Positions 44,933-55,857 of a stretch of 64,000 nt of DNA are shown here, piece by piece. This stretch comes from Aquarana catesbeiana (taxonomy: Eukaryota > Chordata > Amphibia > Anura > Ranidae), in the NCBI RefSeq assembly GCF_042186555.1, contig NC_133328.1:60311431-60375430 (forward strand). Direction: 5' to 3'. How positions within the stretch are numbered: the stretch's first letter is position 1; every line of letters starts with the position of its first letter. The translations under genes and the position numbers were made by a program. The notes below the pieces were generated by a model. That model had not been told where the DNA came from. It saw only the letters and a list, made by a program, of their open reading frames with translations, and searched no databases.

Positions 44933-44983
<51 letters not shown>
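44933..44983. repeat. (AT)n microsatellite
   Basis: About 25 AT units, the third tract of the AT-rich element. Confidence 0.95.
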
Positions 44984-44987
<4 letters not shown>

Positions 44988-45144
44988 CATCTTCCGAAAA
45001 TGGAATTTGGTATTTTTTTCTATTCTGTTCTATTGTTTTTCTATGCTATTCTTTTCTATTATTTTTTATTCTATTCAAATTCACTTTCATTTAATACAAA
45101 TTTAGAAATTTCGCAAAATGGTTATATATATAGTTTACTTATTC

Positions 45145-45620
45145 AAATTCGGTCAAATTTTTTCGAATGCGGTAGAATTTTTTCAAATTTGATAGTTTTT
45201 TTCGAATGCGGTAGAATTTTTTCAAATTTGATAATTTTTTTTTTTGAATGCGGTAGAATTTTTCGAATTTGATAGGTTTTTTCGAATGTGATAGAATTTT
45301 TCGAATTTGATAGTTTTTTTCTAACGCGGTAGAATTTTTCAAATTTGATAGGTTTTTTCGAATGCAGTAGAACTTTTCGAATTTGATAGTTTTTTTCGAA
45401 TGCGGTAAAATTTTTTCGAATTTGATCATTTTTTTTTTTGAATGCGGTAGAATTTTTCGAATTTGATAGGTTTTTTCAAATGCGATAGAATTTTTCGAAT
45501 TTGATAGTTTTTTCTAATGCGGTAGAATTTTTTCGAATCTGATAGGTTTTTTTCGAATGCGGTAGAATTTTTCGAATTTGATAGTTTTTTTCGAATGCGG
45601 TAGAATTTTTCGAATTCGAA
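45145..45620. repeat. Tandem array, ~36-bp unit (TTTTTCGAATGCGGTAGAA)
   Basis: About 13 units alternate TTCGAATGCGGTAGAATTTT with TTCGAATTTGATAGTTTTTT, with variation in T-run length. Frames on the minus strand read as Lys/Asn/Phe repeats (KKLSNLKKFYRIR) and are artefacts of the array. Confidence 0.9.
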
Positions 45621-46148
45621 ACGAAACAAATCACGAGTGTAACGAATGCAATTAATTTAACTAAACTAATTTAGTTAAATAACAAAACTAAACTAAACTA
45701 AACAAATTTTTTCAACCTGCACATGTCTAACACACGGTCGCACATTCCGACAACAAAAGCCTTCTGATTTTTTCCGACAGATGTTGGCTCAAACTTGTCT
45801 TGCATACACACGGTCGCACAAAGTTGTCGGAATTTCCGAACGTCAAGAACACGGTGACGTACGACACGTACGTGGGCACTATAAACGGGCCTGTAGCCAA
45901 TAGCTTTAGTTTTGTAATTTATTCTGAGCATGCGTGGCACTTTGTGCGTCGGATTCGTCTACACACGATCGGAATTTAAACAATCGGATTTTGTTGTCAG
46001 AAAATTTTATATCCAGCTCTTAAGCTTTGTGTGTCGGTAATTCTGACGGAAAAAGTCAGATGGAGCGCACACACGATCGAAATTTTCGACAACAAGCTCC
46101 GATCGCACATTTTCCGTCAGAAAGTCCAACTGTGTGTACACGGCATGA

Positions 46149-46959
46149 GAGTTTCCACTGTAGCAAAATTTCACTGTGAAATCAATTTCATCAAAGTCAC
46201 CCTGCTGATCTCTAGTTAAAGCATGGTAGGTGAAGATGCATTGATTTCTGGCTTCTTATGCCTTGGACAGTGAATTAAGCCCTTTATAATCACTGACTCT
46301 GCTCTTGTCCATCTGGAAGTTTTGGGTGTTCCCCGCTCACCTTTGTTCATTTTCTTCTAAAATAAAAAATGGGCACAGCAATGAACTCAACCAAACACTT
46401 AGCTTGCAGTTGCAATGAGCTCCTGCAATGTAAAATTGCTGCAATAATAATTTTTTTTTTAAAAAGCAGGTGTCGGGAGGTGACAGTAGCATCTCCTGAA
46501 CACCTGCCAGATGCTGCTATACCACCCTATGTAAAGTGATACACTGCAGAATGCTTCTCAGAGGGCAGTAAGCAAATTTACTACTGGTGTGAAAGAACCC
46601 ATAATGAGAAACAGCTTTTATCTGCTTGACAGCATTAGCCAGCTTGTACATTTTTTGCAGTGGCAACTGATGGGTGGTTAGTTCCTATTGACATAGGCAT
46701 TACCCCAAAAGTACATCTCCTAAGAATCCTTTCGCTACACTCAGTGTGTGGGAAGCCCTTGAGAGCCTAGGAAGAAGCATTGTTTTGCTGGGAAAGAAAT
46801 CAACGTATGCATTTGTAGAGGGATAGGAAGGGGCAGGTGGAGTTTTGTAGTTCAGCATGTAGGGCTGGCAATACCGGATTTCAGTTTAGAAAAGGCTCAG
46901 GTTTGTCAGCGCAAACAAGAAGTTAGGTACACACTGGCTTTTTTTGGCAAATCAATAGG
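46149..46959. other. No recognised gene
   Basis: About 810 bases without a recognised domain, array or inverted ends. Confidence 0.4.
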
Positions 46960-46961
46960 TA

Positions 46962-47874
46962 CACTCTATTGGCAAAAGTATTGGGACGCCTGCCTTTACA
47001 CGCACATGACCTTTAATGGCATCCCAGTCTTAGTCCATAGGGTTCAATATTGAGTTGGTCCACCCTTTGCAGCTATAACAGCTTCAACTCTTTTGGGAAG
47101 GCTGTCCATAAGGTTTAGGAGTGTGTCTATGGGAATGTTTGACCATTCTTCCAGAAGCAAATTTGTGAGGTCAGGCACTGATGTGAATGAGAAGGCCTGG
47201 CTCGCAGTCTCTGCTCTAATTCATCCCAAAGGTGTTCTGTAAGGTTGAGGTCAGGCCAGTCAAGTTCCTCTACCCCAAACTTGCTCATCCATGTCTTATG
47301 GACCTTGCTTTGTGCGATGGTCCAAATCATTTAGTGGAAGAGGATCATGGTGTGGGGTTGTTTTTCAGGGGCTGGGCTTTGCTTAGCCCCTTAGTTCCAG
47401 TGAAGGGAGCTCTTAAGGTGTCAGCATACCAAGACATTTTGGACAATTTCATGCTCCCAACTTTGTGGGAACAATTTGGGTATGGCCCCTTCCTGGTCCA
47501 ACATGACTGCACACCAGTGCACAAATCAAGGTCCATAAAGACATAGATAAGCGCGTTTGGGGCGGAGGAACTTGACTGGCTTGCACAGAGTCCTGACCTC
47601 AACCCGAAAGAATACCTTTGGCATGAATTAGAGCGGAGACTGCAAGCCAGGCCTTCTCGTCCAGATCAGTGCCTGACCTCACAAATGCGATTCTGGAAGA
47701 ATGGTCAAACATTCCCAAAGACACACTCCTAAACCTTGTGGACAGCCTTCCCAGAAGAGTTGAAGATGTTGGACCCTACGGACTAAGACTAGGATGCAAT
47801 TAAAGTTCATGTGCATGTAAAGGCAGGCGTATACTTTTACTTTTATAGTTACCAATACTTTTGGCAATATAGTG
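46962..47874. mobile_element. Foldback derivative of a Tc1-like transposon (913 bp)
   Basis: The termini CACTCTATTGGCAAAAGTAT and, on the complement, CACTATATTGCCAAAAGTAT are flanked by TA (46960-46961 and 47875-47876). The left half encodes the transposase C-terminus on the minus strand (LTEHLWDELEQRLRARPS, 47330-47127). The right half encodes the same region again on the plus strand, from DNFMLPTLWEQFG through VQHDCTPVHKS to DLNPKEYLWHELERRL. The 3' end of the gene is therefore present twice, head to head, forming arms of about 350 bp. It is dead as a gene but structurally a foldback element. Confidence 0.85.
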
Positions 47875-47876
47875 TA

Positions 47877-48774
47877 TTTTATATGTACTCAGTGGTTTTA
47901 TAGGGATAATACACAAGGGAATGTGCTTGTATTGCAGACATGTACTGAATGTATTTATTTTGCACTGATATACACCTCAATCCAACAATTGTTTGCCGGT
48001 GCGGTGGCATTGCTGGACTGTTTGCTCAATTTCATGGCCTTTAACCTTATGGCGTCTCTGCTTTCAGGTTTCATATATAAAGACCAATCTGGTATTCCCA
48101 GTTTGACCATAATAATAGTTTTGTCTTTTGTCGGTGACAACAGACCCTATCTTCTTAGGCTAATATTCCTTGATACGTAAAAAAAAAAAAAACCCAATCG
48201 TTTATTGTAATAAAAAAAAAAACATAAAAAAGTTACAATTGTTGGAGTCTTATCTCAGCCGTGCAGTGAGGTAGAAGTCTTGTTCTGTGCAAAATAATTA
48301 TTTACTTGTATGGAAAGGGGATTAGCGATTTACATAAGAAGGGAAGTTGGCAGGACAGTGTGTTGCAAAAATAGCTTATTTTCTCATCCACTTAGGAAAC
48401 TGTTCCCAAAAAAATTTACTGAAAATTACTGCCAGGAAACAGCTTATTTTACATATAGTACAAAATAGCGCTATTGCAGCTGAATAAAATATTAGAGCTC
48501 TTGGCAGTTCTAGCGTAGCAAATGATAACATGTAAATAGAAACATATTGAGCTTTTCTCCTTGTTGATACAATTGTACCTCAAGTTTGGAGGCTGTCCAG
48601 GTTCTTTGCAGTTTGAAGATGTATTGGAGTACATGTCTCATTTATAGCTTTCGAAAGAATCAGCAGTGACGGGACAGGGTCGGTGTTTGTGACAATGTCG
48701 CTGTGCAGTATTGGCTGTCCGTATGGAGAGTTGAATGGCCCGTGACACAGCAGAAACAGTGTTCTATATATAAT
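47877..48774. other. No recognised gene
   Basis: About 900 bases. No domain, array or inverted ends were seen, except A-runs near 48180-48225. Confidence 0.4.
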
Positions 48775-48876
48775 AGAAACATAGAAAAGTGACAGCAGAA
48801 AAAGACCAAGTAGTCCATTGAGTCTGCCCACTTTAGTTATTTCTTTTTCATTAACCTTGTTGTCTGACTATAGATC

Positions 48877-50370
48877 CAGGGCTGGTACAAGGATTTTTGA
48901 CACCCTAGGCGAAACCTCATTTTGCTGCACCCCCTATTGGCTCCACCGCTGACTCCACCCCCTTTGTCCTGCCCATGTATACCCCACCTTTTTAATGAAG
49001 CGTCCATCAAATGCAGCCCACCAGTGCCCATCAATTGCAGCCTCACCAGTGGCCATCAAATGCAGCCTCACCAGTGGCCATCAAATGCAGCCTCACCAGT
49101 GGCCATCAAATGCAGCCTCACCTGTGCCCATTAAATACAGTCTCACCTGTGCCCATTAAATACAGTCTCACCTGTGCCCATCAAATACAGTCTCAGCTGT
49201 GCCCATCAATTCCGCCTCACCTGTGCCCATCAAATACGGTCTCAGCTGTGCCCATCAATGCCGCCTCACCCGTGCCCATCAAATACAGTCTCAGCTGTGC
49301 CCATCAATGCCGCCTCACCTCTGCCCATCAAATACAATCTCAGCTGTTCCCATCAATTCCCGCCTCACCTGTGCCCATCAAATACAGTCTCAGCTGTGCC
49401 CATCAATGCCGCCTCACCTGTGCCCATCAAATACAGTCTCAGCTGTGCCCATCAATTCTGCCTCACCTGTGCCCATCAAATACGGTCTCAGCTGTGCCCA
49501 TCAATTCCGCCTCACCTGTGCCCATCAAATACAGTCTCAGCTGTGCCCATCAATTCCGCCTCACCTGTGCCCATCAAATACAGTCTCAGCTGTGCCCATC
49601 AATGCCGCTTCACCACTGCCAATCAATGCATCCTCATGGGGGGGGGGGGGGGGCTCGGTGCATACTTGGCATTTGGGATTTGGCAGATCAGTGAATATAC
49701 ATATACACAAACATTTGCAAATTGCATGTCATTGTCATTATATAATACAATCTCATTATTTAAGACAGACAGCAACAGTTTTTACTCACCACACCATGTG
49801 AGATGATGGTCTTGGGCTCAGCAAACTTGTATGGACGTGACCCTGTGCTGCTTGCTGCCTGTTCCTTGCTCGCACGGTCGCACCAATCTAAAATTCTGCT
49901 TTATGCTGTACCTGCCTCTGTGTCGGGTGCCTCTTCCAGGCTATAACTCCACCTGTCCCCAAGCCCGGAGAGCCGCTGCCGGGCGCCACGCTATTTTGTC
50001 CCATCATGATTTACTCTGCTCCAGCAGTGGGAGTGTGTGTGTGACGCGGTCAAGGGGGAGGCTGGACCTGGACACTGTCACATGTCACTCACTGTCAGAA
50101 CGAACTCCGCTCCGAATCAGAGCACAGAGCGGAGAGCGTGCTGGGGGGTAGGGATGGGTTCTGGAGACATGTGGAAACATGTCAGAGCGGCGGAGCCCAG
50201 GCGGGGGGGAGTGCTGGACTGTACAGTGGACACATGTCACACAGTGTCAGAGGACCGGGGGGGGGGGGGGAAGCAAGGGCGCTGCTTCACACATATCATA
50301 GCGGCTGACTGGTGTTAGTTGTAAGCTCTGCGGACTGACAGTGCAGAAGTAGTACAGGGCGCCGGCCCTG
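48877..50370. mobile_element. hAT-derived element (1.49 kb) with internal minisatellite
   Basis: It begins CAGGGCTGGTACAAGG and ends GGCGCCGGCCCTG, flanked by TATAGATC (48869-48876) and TATAGAGC (50371-50378), seven of eight identical. Removing it rejoins the CR1-like LINE 3' region. The middle is the array at 49010-49640. The right third is GC-rich and non-coding. A relative with the same CAGGGCTGGGACAAGG start is at 53786-54494. Confidence 0.75.
49010..49640. repeat. Minisatellite, ~25-bp unit with 50-bp higher order
   Basis: About 25 units of CTGTGCCCATCAAATACAGT or CTCACCTGTGCCCATCAAT type. In the right two-thirds they alternate as a 50-bp pair, a TCAAATACAGTCTCAG unit followed by a TCAATTCCGCCTCAC unit. 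All three plus-strand frames remain open for over 190 codons, which is a repeat artefact. The core is the complement of the unit seen at 292-545. Confidence 0.95.
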
Positions 50371-51175
50371 TATAGAGCTATGTTTATCCCAGGCATGTTT
50401 AAAGCCATTTACTGTTGACTGTCTTACTACCTCTGTTGGTAGTTTATTCCAATCATCAACTACCCTTTCAGTAAAATAATACTTTCTAAGATTCATTTTG
50501 ATCTTTCCTCCAGTTAGTTTGAAGTCATGTCCCCATGTTTTTGATTTCGGTTTCATATTGAAAAGACTGCCCTCCTGAACCTTTTTCAACCCCTTGATGT
50601 ATTTAAAGGTTTCAATCAAGTCTCCCCTTTCCTTTCTTTCCTCTAGACTGTACATATTAAGTTCCTGAAGTCGCTATTGATATGTTTTACCCCCCAAACC
50701 TTTCACCCTTTTTGTTACCTGTCTCTGGACTCGTTCTATCCTATCAATATGTTTCTGTAAGTGAGGTCTCCAGAACTAGACACAGTATTCTAAATGAGGT
50801 CCCATTAAAGATCTATATAGGGGAATCAGGACCTCCTTCCTCCTGCTGGTGATCCCTCTAGTAATGCATCCTAGTATTCTATTCCACTTTTCCACTACAT
50901 GGTCACACTGTTTATTCATTTTGCCATCATCTGAAAAAAGCACCCCAAATCTTCTTCTTTTGTAGTACTGGCTAACACTGCACCGCCAATGTCATACTCT
51001 CTCAGGGGATTATTTTTCCCTAGGTGCATTATTTTACATTTAGGAACATTGAACTGCAGTCTCCACTGCTTTGACCAGTCTTCCAGCAAAGCCAAATCAT
51101 GTACCATGTTACAGACACCCCTGGGATATCAACCCTATTACATACCTTTGTATCATCAGCAAAAAAACATATCTT
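50296..51175 (-). pseudogene. CR1/L2-like reverse transcriptase remnant
   Basis: Several frames share the coding sequence. 51256-51029 (minus) carries the second catalytic Asp pair in FFADDTKVCNRVD. 51107-50916 carries LALLEDWSKQWRLQFNVPKC and EDLGCFF. 50655 to about 50371 carries RKERGDLIETFKYIKG through KLPTEVVRQSTVNGFKHAWD. The last frame runs on into the hAT element, so its C-terminal 25 residues are not LINE sequence. Frameshifts and truncation inactivate it. Confidence 0.85.
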
Positions 51176-51440
51176 GTACAGACATACAATGTCAGACAAG
51201 TATGGAAATGAAAGCATTACAGCAGCCAAACACTTAGTACAGGTACAGACATGCACTTAAATAGGTTGGTGGGCTTCTAAAATACCTAGGTCACCCTTGA
51301 GCTCCCAATTTAGAGTCAAATGTTGGGTAGTTCCACAGTTAAAATTGATGTAGGGTACTTTGCTGGGGACCAAGGGCCAGTGTGCCAGTGCCTAGTAATG
51401 TACCTGGCTAAATTAAAACATTTATTTTACAGACCACTAA

Positions 51441-51870
51441 GGCCCCTTTCACACTGGGGCGGTGGGGGCGTCGGCGGTAAAACAGCGCTATTTTTAGCGC
51501 TGTTTTACCGTCGTTTTTGCGGCTGTATTCGGCCGCTAGCGGTGCGGTTTTAACCCCCGCTGGCGGACGAAAAAGGGTTAAAACCGCTCGTACAGCGCGG
51601 CTATAGCCGCGGTATTGCCGCGGTATAGCCGCGCTGTCCCATTGATTTCAATGGGCAGGAGCGGTGAAGGAGCGGTGAATACACCGCTCCTTCACCGCTC
51701 CAAAGATGCGGCTTGCAGGACTTTTTTTACCGTCCTGCCAGTGCACCGCTTCAGTGTGAAAGCCCTCGGGCTTTCACACTGAACAAACAGCGGAGGCTGT
51801 TTAGGGGCGGTTTGCAGGCGGTATTTTTAGTGCAATAACGCCTGCAAACCACCCCAGTGTGAAAGGGGCC
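51441..51870. mobile_element. Long-inverted-repeat MITE, Harbinger-like, 430 bp
   Basis: The ends GGCCCCTTTCACACTGGGGC and GCCCCAGTGTGAAAGGGGCC-type are flanked by TAA on both sides (51438-51440 and 51871-51873). The body is strongly palindromic, with GGCTATAGCCGCGGTATTGC and GGAGCGGTGAAGGAGCGGTG motifs, and is the second copy of the family at 42798-43220. The TAA duplication supports PIF/Harbinger. Confidence 0.8.
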
Positions 51871-51945
51871 TAACACTTTGTGAATTGGCAGCATGCATAC
51901 TAACAATTGTGCCCAACAGCTCAAGTACTTCAATACTGGGCATTT

Positions 51946-52850
51946 CACCCCCTTCCTGCTCGTGCGGTCACACGTTGAATGACAACTGCGTGGTCATCCA
52001 ACACTGTACCCAAATTACATTTTTATAATTTTTTTGAGACCGATAACACTTTATTTTGATAGTATTTAATCACCACTTTTTTTTTTTTTGCTAAACAAAC
52101 CAAAAAAGACAGAAAATTTAGAAAAAAAAAAATGTTCTTAGTTTAATAGCATTTTGCAAATAAGTAATTTTTTTCTACTTCACTGATGTGCGCTGATGAG
52201 GCTACACTTATGGGCAATGATAGGCTGCACTGATGAGGTGGCACTGATGGGCACTGATGAGGCAGCATTGATGAGGCTGCACTGATATACGGCACTGATG
52301 TGCATTGATATGCAGCACTAATGGGCACTGATAGGTGGCACTGATAAGGAGGCACTGATAGGTAGCACTGGTGTGCACTGATAGGCGGCACTGATAGATA
52401 GCACTGATGAGGTTGCACTGATGAGACTGCACTGATATATGGCACTGATGTGCATTGATATGTGGCACTGATGGGCACTGATGAGGCACTGATGTGTACT
52501 GATATACTGATAGGCGGCACTGATGGACACTGATAGGCGGCACTGATAGGTATAACTGATTGGCACTGATGAGGATGCACTGATAATCAGGGCACTGATT
52601 ATCTGTGTAAATGACCCCTGCCGCACGTGCTGGTTACCGGCTCTCCTCTCCTCAGGCTGTGACAGTGTGTGAGGAAAGAAATGCTGATAACTGGCAACTT
52701 TGTTTACATGTGATCAGTTGTGAGTGGACACAGCTGATCACATGGTAAAGGGTCACTGTGATTGGCCCTTTACCATGATCTGTGATCAGTTGTGTCTGAA
52801 GGATTCGCGTCCAAGAGGGCACACGGGGGGGGGGGGGGCACAAATCCAAT
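51946..52850. repeat. Dispersed repeat with internal minisatellite (CACCCCCTTCCTGC start)
   Basis: The left part (TTTCACCCCCTTCCTGCTCG, then GACAACTGCGTGGTCATCC) resembles the family B TTAA elements near their ACAATTGCGTGGTCATG segment. The right part has an inverted pair, GGTAAAGGGTCACTGTGATT with GGCCCTTTACCATGATCTG. No terminal TTAA was found, so the limits are approximate. Confidence 0.45.
52190..52605. repeat. Minisatellite, irregular 12-24-bp units (GGCACTGATG)
   Basis: Irregular units of GGCACTGATGGGCACTGATG, GAGGCTGCACTGATG and GATAGGCGGCACTGATAG. The frames on the minus strand rich in Cys/His/Gln/Ser are artefacts. The unit overlaps in sequence with the arrays at 292-545 and 49010-49640. 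Confidence 0.9.
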
Positions 52851-53777
52851 GCAAGTGACTTTGACAAGTGTTGGTATCTACAGATACCTGTGCATATCTG
52901 CAGATACGTTTACTGCACCTTCTACATTTGAATGCCCTGTGATCAAAAAAGCTTTAGCACTTCTTGGTAGTGATGGAGCGTGCCCATCATCCCCACATAT
53001 TCCTATTGGTAGCTGTGGGAGTCCATCATAGTAATGGGCCAATAGGAATGCGTGGGCTGCAAGTGGAAGCAGGCAAGCTCAAACATTCCTCAAAGTGTCT
53101 ATTCAAAAGGTCCATTCTCTACAATCACCTTTTGGGAGTAGAGAGGACAATGAGGTTTGACAGGTATGTGTGGACACCTTTGGGTTTCCACACTTTATAG
53201 CTGGAGGAGCTTTATTTATTGATTTCTTGACTGAGTCAGTTTAGGGTAGTGGAAAAAGAAAATCCGACTTGAAGAACAAGTAGCTATCCAGGTTGGTTTA
53301 TGGCACAGATAGGAAAAATAAATCTATTTATCCAACGTTGTTGATTTAAGATTTCTTTAGCTGTGGAAGAAGTGTTCAGAAGGTTGAATTCGTTTTTGGT
53401 TCTCCCAGAAGCCTGTGTTGGGAGGAGGAGAAATCTCTCTTGTCTATTCTCATGGACCATTAGTTAGCAAAGAAAACTGCCCATTAGGGAAATGAGGAAG
53501 CCGCTAAAAATATTCCGCACTGTAGAAATAAAACAAATCTGGTAAATGCGTTTTCTCCATGCTGCATTGTCCCATGTGTTCTGTATTTTGTCAAAGTGGA
53601 CCTATACTCAAACGTTAATTTAAAGAATTTATGGGTAATAGATAGTATTTTTGTTAATATGTTTTTTTATTGATTTATGATGTTCTTTATTCCTTTTTAG
53701 TCAGGAAAATATGAAACATGGAAAATGTATATTTTATATGTACAACTTGCAGCTATGAGGTGACAAATACACACAGC
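52851..53777. other. No recognised gene
   Basis: About 930 bases. There is a local inverted pair around 53000-53055 (CACATATTCCTATTGG with CCAATAGGAATGCGTGGG), probably a small MITE. Nothing else was recognised. Confidence 0.4.
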
Positions 53778-53785
53778 CTCCTAAT

Positions 53786-54494
53786 CAGGGCTGGGACAAG
53801 GGGTGGGCAGGAGGGATGGCTGCCTTGGGCACTGTGGTATCATGTGAGGTTCGGGGGGCACCACAAAGAGATTGGGGGGACAGGATTTGTGTTGGGAGGA
53901 GGAATGTGGGGGGAGGGCGGGAGGAGGTAAGAATTGTTCTAGGAGGGGATATTTGGGGGGTGCTAGGAGTGGTGATTTGGGGGGGGATTTGTGTTGAGAG
54001 GAGGGATGGGGAAGAGAATTTCTGCTAGGAGAGGGGATTGGGGGGTTTGTGCTCAAAAAGGTAATATGGTAGGATCAGGGGATTTGTGCTAGGAGAGGAT
54101 TTTTTTTTTTGGAGGGGGATTTGTGCTAGTAGGGATGTTTGGGGGGCATTTGTGCTAGGAGGGGGAATTTTTGCTTGGATTGAGGATTGGGGAGAGGGGA
54201 TTTGGAGTGGGGGGTAGAGGATATGTGCTAGGAAGGGGGAATTTTCTTTGGTGGGGGGACGAATCCTGCTGGGAGCATATGCAGAATGAGAGAATTTGAG
54301 CTGGGGGGGGGATACGTGCTGGGAGGGGTCTTTCAGCAGGGGGGTTGATTTGTGTTTCGGAGGAGGAGAAATTTATGCTTTTAGGGAGGAGGGGATTTTT
54401 GCTGACACACAATGCTCATACATCTTGTGGGGGGGGGGGGGGGCGCAATTTGGCATGTTCACCCTTGGCTCTAGATGACCTTGTCCTGGCACTG
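53786..54494. mobile_element. hAT MITE with G-rich tandem interior (709 bp)
   Basis: It begins CAGGGCTGGGACAAGG and ends CCTTGTCCTGGCACTG, an inverted repeat with a few mismatches, flanked by CTCCTAAT (53778-53785) and CTTCTAAT (54495-54502), seven of eight identical. The interior is an array of GGATTTGTGCTAGGAGGGG-like units with many runs of four or more G on the plus strand. The Gly-rich translations are artefacts. Confidence 0.85.
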
Positions 54495-54704
54495 CTTCTA
54501 ATATCCAAGACAAAATACCTCTTTTCTGTGAACAGAAATGATAAGCAGAATATCAAATGATATATACACAGCTCAATGATTAAGAAGAGGGAAACCCAAC
54601 TACCTTTCCCTGTGCAGAACTAGTGCTGGACTTTCTTACTGCAACCCCCGTCATGATCAACAAAGAGAATATCATGAAATAAAAATGTTTTAGTCTTACA
54701 TAGT

Positions 54705-54990
54705 CTTACATAGTTAGTAAAGTTGCATAAAGACACCAGTCCATCCAGTTCAACCTGAGTGAGTGTGGGTGCATGTCTACAATTATCCCTATTTCTTTAA
54801 GGTACCCATAGAGCGCTGTTAATTTATGCAGCACTCCACACATACATCACACACTCACATCGGTCCCTACCCTCAAGGAGCTCACAATCCAAGTTCCCCA
54901 ACTCACAGTCATATACTAGGGCCAATTTTGGACAGAAGCCAATTAACCTACCATGTATGTTAATACCCTATTGCCCACAATCTGTATATA
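54705..54990 (-). repeat. LINE 3' tail fragment plus dispersed repeat
   Basis: ACATAGTTAGTAAAGTTGCA followed by CCATCCAGTTCAACCTGAGT is the 3' tail type seen at 2227-2275 (CR1-like, minus). Adjacent sequence, GCGCTGTTAATTTATGCAGC through CCTCAAGGAGCTCACAATCC, is a widespread vertebrate repeat phrase that I recognise but cannot classify. A relative of the latter starts near 60155. Confidence 0.5.
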
Positions 54991-55857
54991 ATGTAATTCT
55001 AGCACAATGCTCCTTCTCCTTTGGCAAACAATCCAACCGCCGCCCCCCCTAGTCGGTTGGGTCACAGGCACCCTCTCCCCCCCTGGTCAGTCACCAGCCC
55101 CGCACTTACCCCATCAAGGTCGCGGGCAGCACTTCCTCTGGGCAGCATCTTCTCCTCCTGGTGCTACACGGTGGCTTCCCCTGCGTCTCCTCCATCCTTG
55201 GCGGCCAATGGTATCACTTCTCCTCTCAGCCTATCTGGTTACGGGTCTCAGGACCCGCTTCCTGGTTGGCCGGAAGGAGGATCATGAAGACAGTAGCGAA
55301 TATTAATTTGCTTTTGTCACACAACTGGGTGGGCTTGGGGCGCATGATTAGAGCCCTGGCTCTAATCATGTGCTTATAAAAAAAAAACCCCATTGGAATC
55401 CATGGGTCCGGCGCCTCACATGTAGATTAGGGGGCCGGAAGCATGGATTAGGGGGGCGGCGCCCCTGCACCCTGCATTACTGGCTGCCACTGCCATTGAC
55501 AATCCAGAACCAATTAGAGGGGTTGAATTACCATGTCAGCAGGACACAGACTGCAAAAAAAAATTTGACAAAAATGTTAACCCTTCTATACATTGTTCAT
55601 TTTAGGCTATGCTTACATTTCAAAAGACACATTTACTTTAAAAAATCCTGCCCTTAACATCCTCATCAAAGATATACTAAGATATACTAGCTCTTTACAA
55701 ACCCAAATCTTTAGAGAAAACTGGAGCTGGAACTGGAGAAGACATGGACTTTGCTGTGGCAAAAGGTATTAACACCACACATGTGAGGTATCCCCGCACA
55801 CATTATAGTGATATTAGTAATGATTCTAGCACCAGACCTCCTGTGTAAGTCTAAACT
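54991..55857. other. No recognised gene
   Basis: C-rich and G-rich sequence with an inverted pair, ATGATTAGAGCCCTGGCTCTAATCAT (55344-55369), a perfect hairpin. No domain was recognised in the open frames at 55007-55306. Confidence 0.4.

Larger units (their letters stand above)
43821..45729. mobile_element. 1.9-kb AT-rich element, 9-bp target duplication
   Basis: The insert is bounded by the short inverted ends AGATATGTGCA and TGCACATGTCT and a perfect 9-bp direct repeat ACACACGGT (43812-43820 and 45730-45738). It consists of TTCGAATT-rich edges, three long (AT)n tracts, mutually inverted blocks based on GAATAGAAAATAATAGA and a tandem array at 45145-45620. A 9-bp duplication is typical of Mutator-like elements, but no transposase is present and the superfamily remains open. 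Confidence 0.65.
43804..46145. mobile_element. Harbinger-like MITE copy, split by an AT-rich insertion
   Basis: The ends TGCCCTGTACACACGG and, on the complement, TGCCGTGTACACACAGTTGG are flanked by TGA (43801-43803 and 46146-46148). The right part (45730-46145) matches the copy at 28622-29045, including GTCAGATGGAGCGCACACAC and TCTGAGCATGCGTGGC. Net of the insertion it is about 425 bp, the same as the other copy. Confidence 0.75.
48775..51175 (-). mobile_element. CR1/L2-like LINE, 5'-truncated, split by a hAT element
   Basis: On the minus strand the copy starts inside reverse transcriptase, with FADDTKV (motif C, about 51166-51143), continues through WRLQFNVPKCKIMHLGK and GDLIETFKYIKGL to YFTERVVDDWNKLPTEV, and then reaches a 3' untranslated tail at 48775-48876, ending in AACATAGAAAAGTGACAGC-type sequence. 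The tail is separated from the coding part by the hAT element at 48877-50370. Confidence 0.85.

Noticed and set aside
45139..45629. Lys/Asn/Phe-rich repeat protein frames (minus)
   Set aside because: They are translations of the TTCGAATGCGG tandem array within an AT-rich element.
49011..49694. 227-codon open frame (plus) and two further frames of about 200 codons
   Set aside because: Artefact of the 25/50-bp minisatellite inside a hAT element; all three plus frames are open.
53781..54478. Gly-rich and Pro-rich open frames
   Set aside because: Products of the G-run tandem interior of a hAT MITE.
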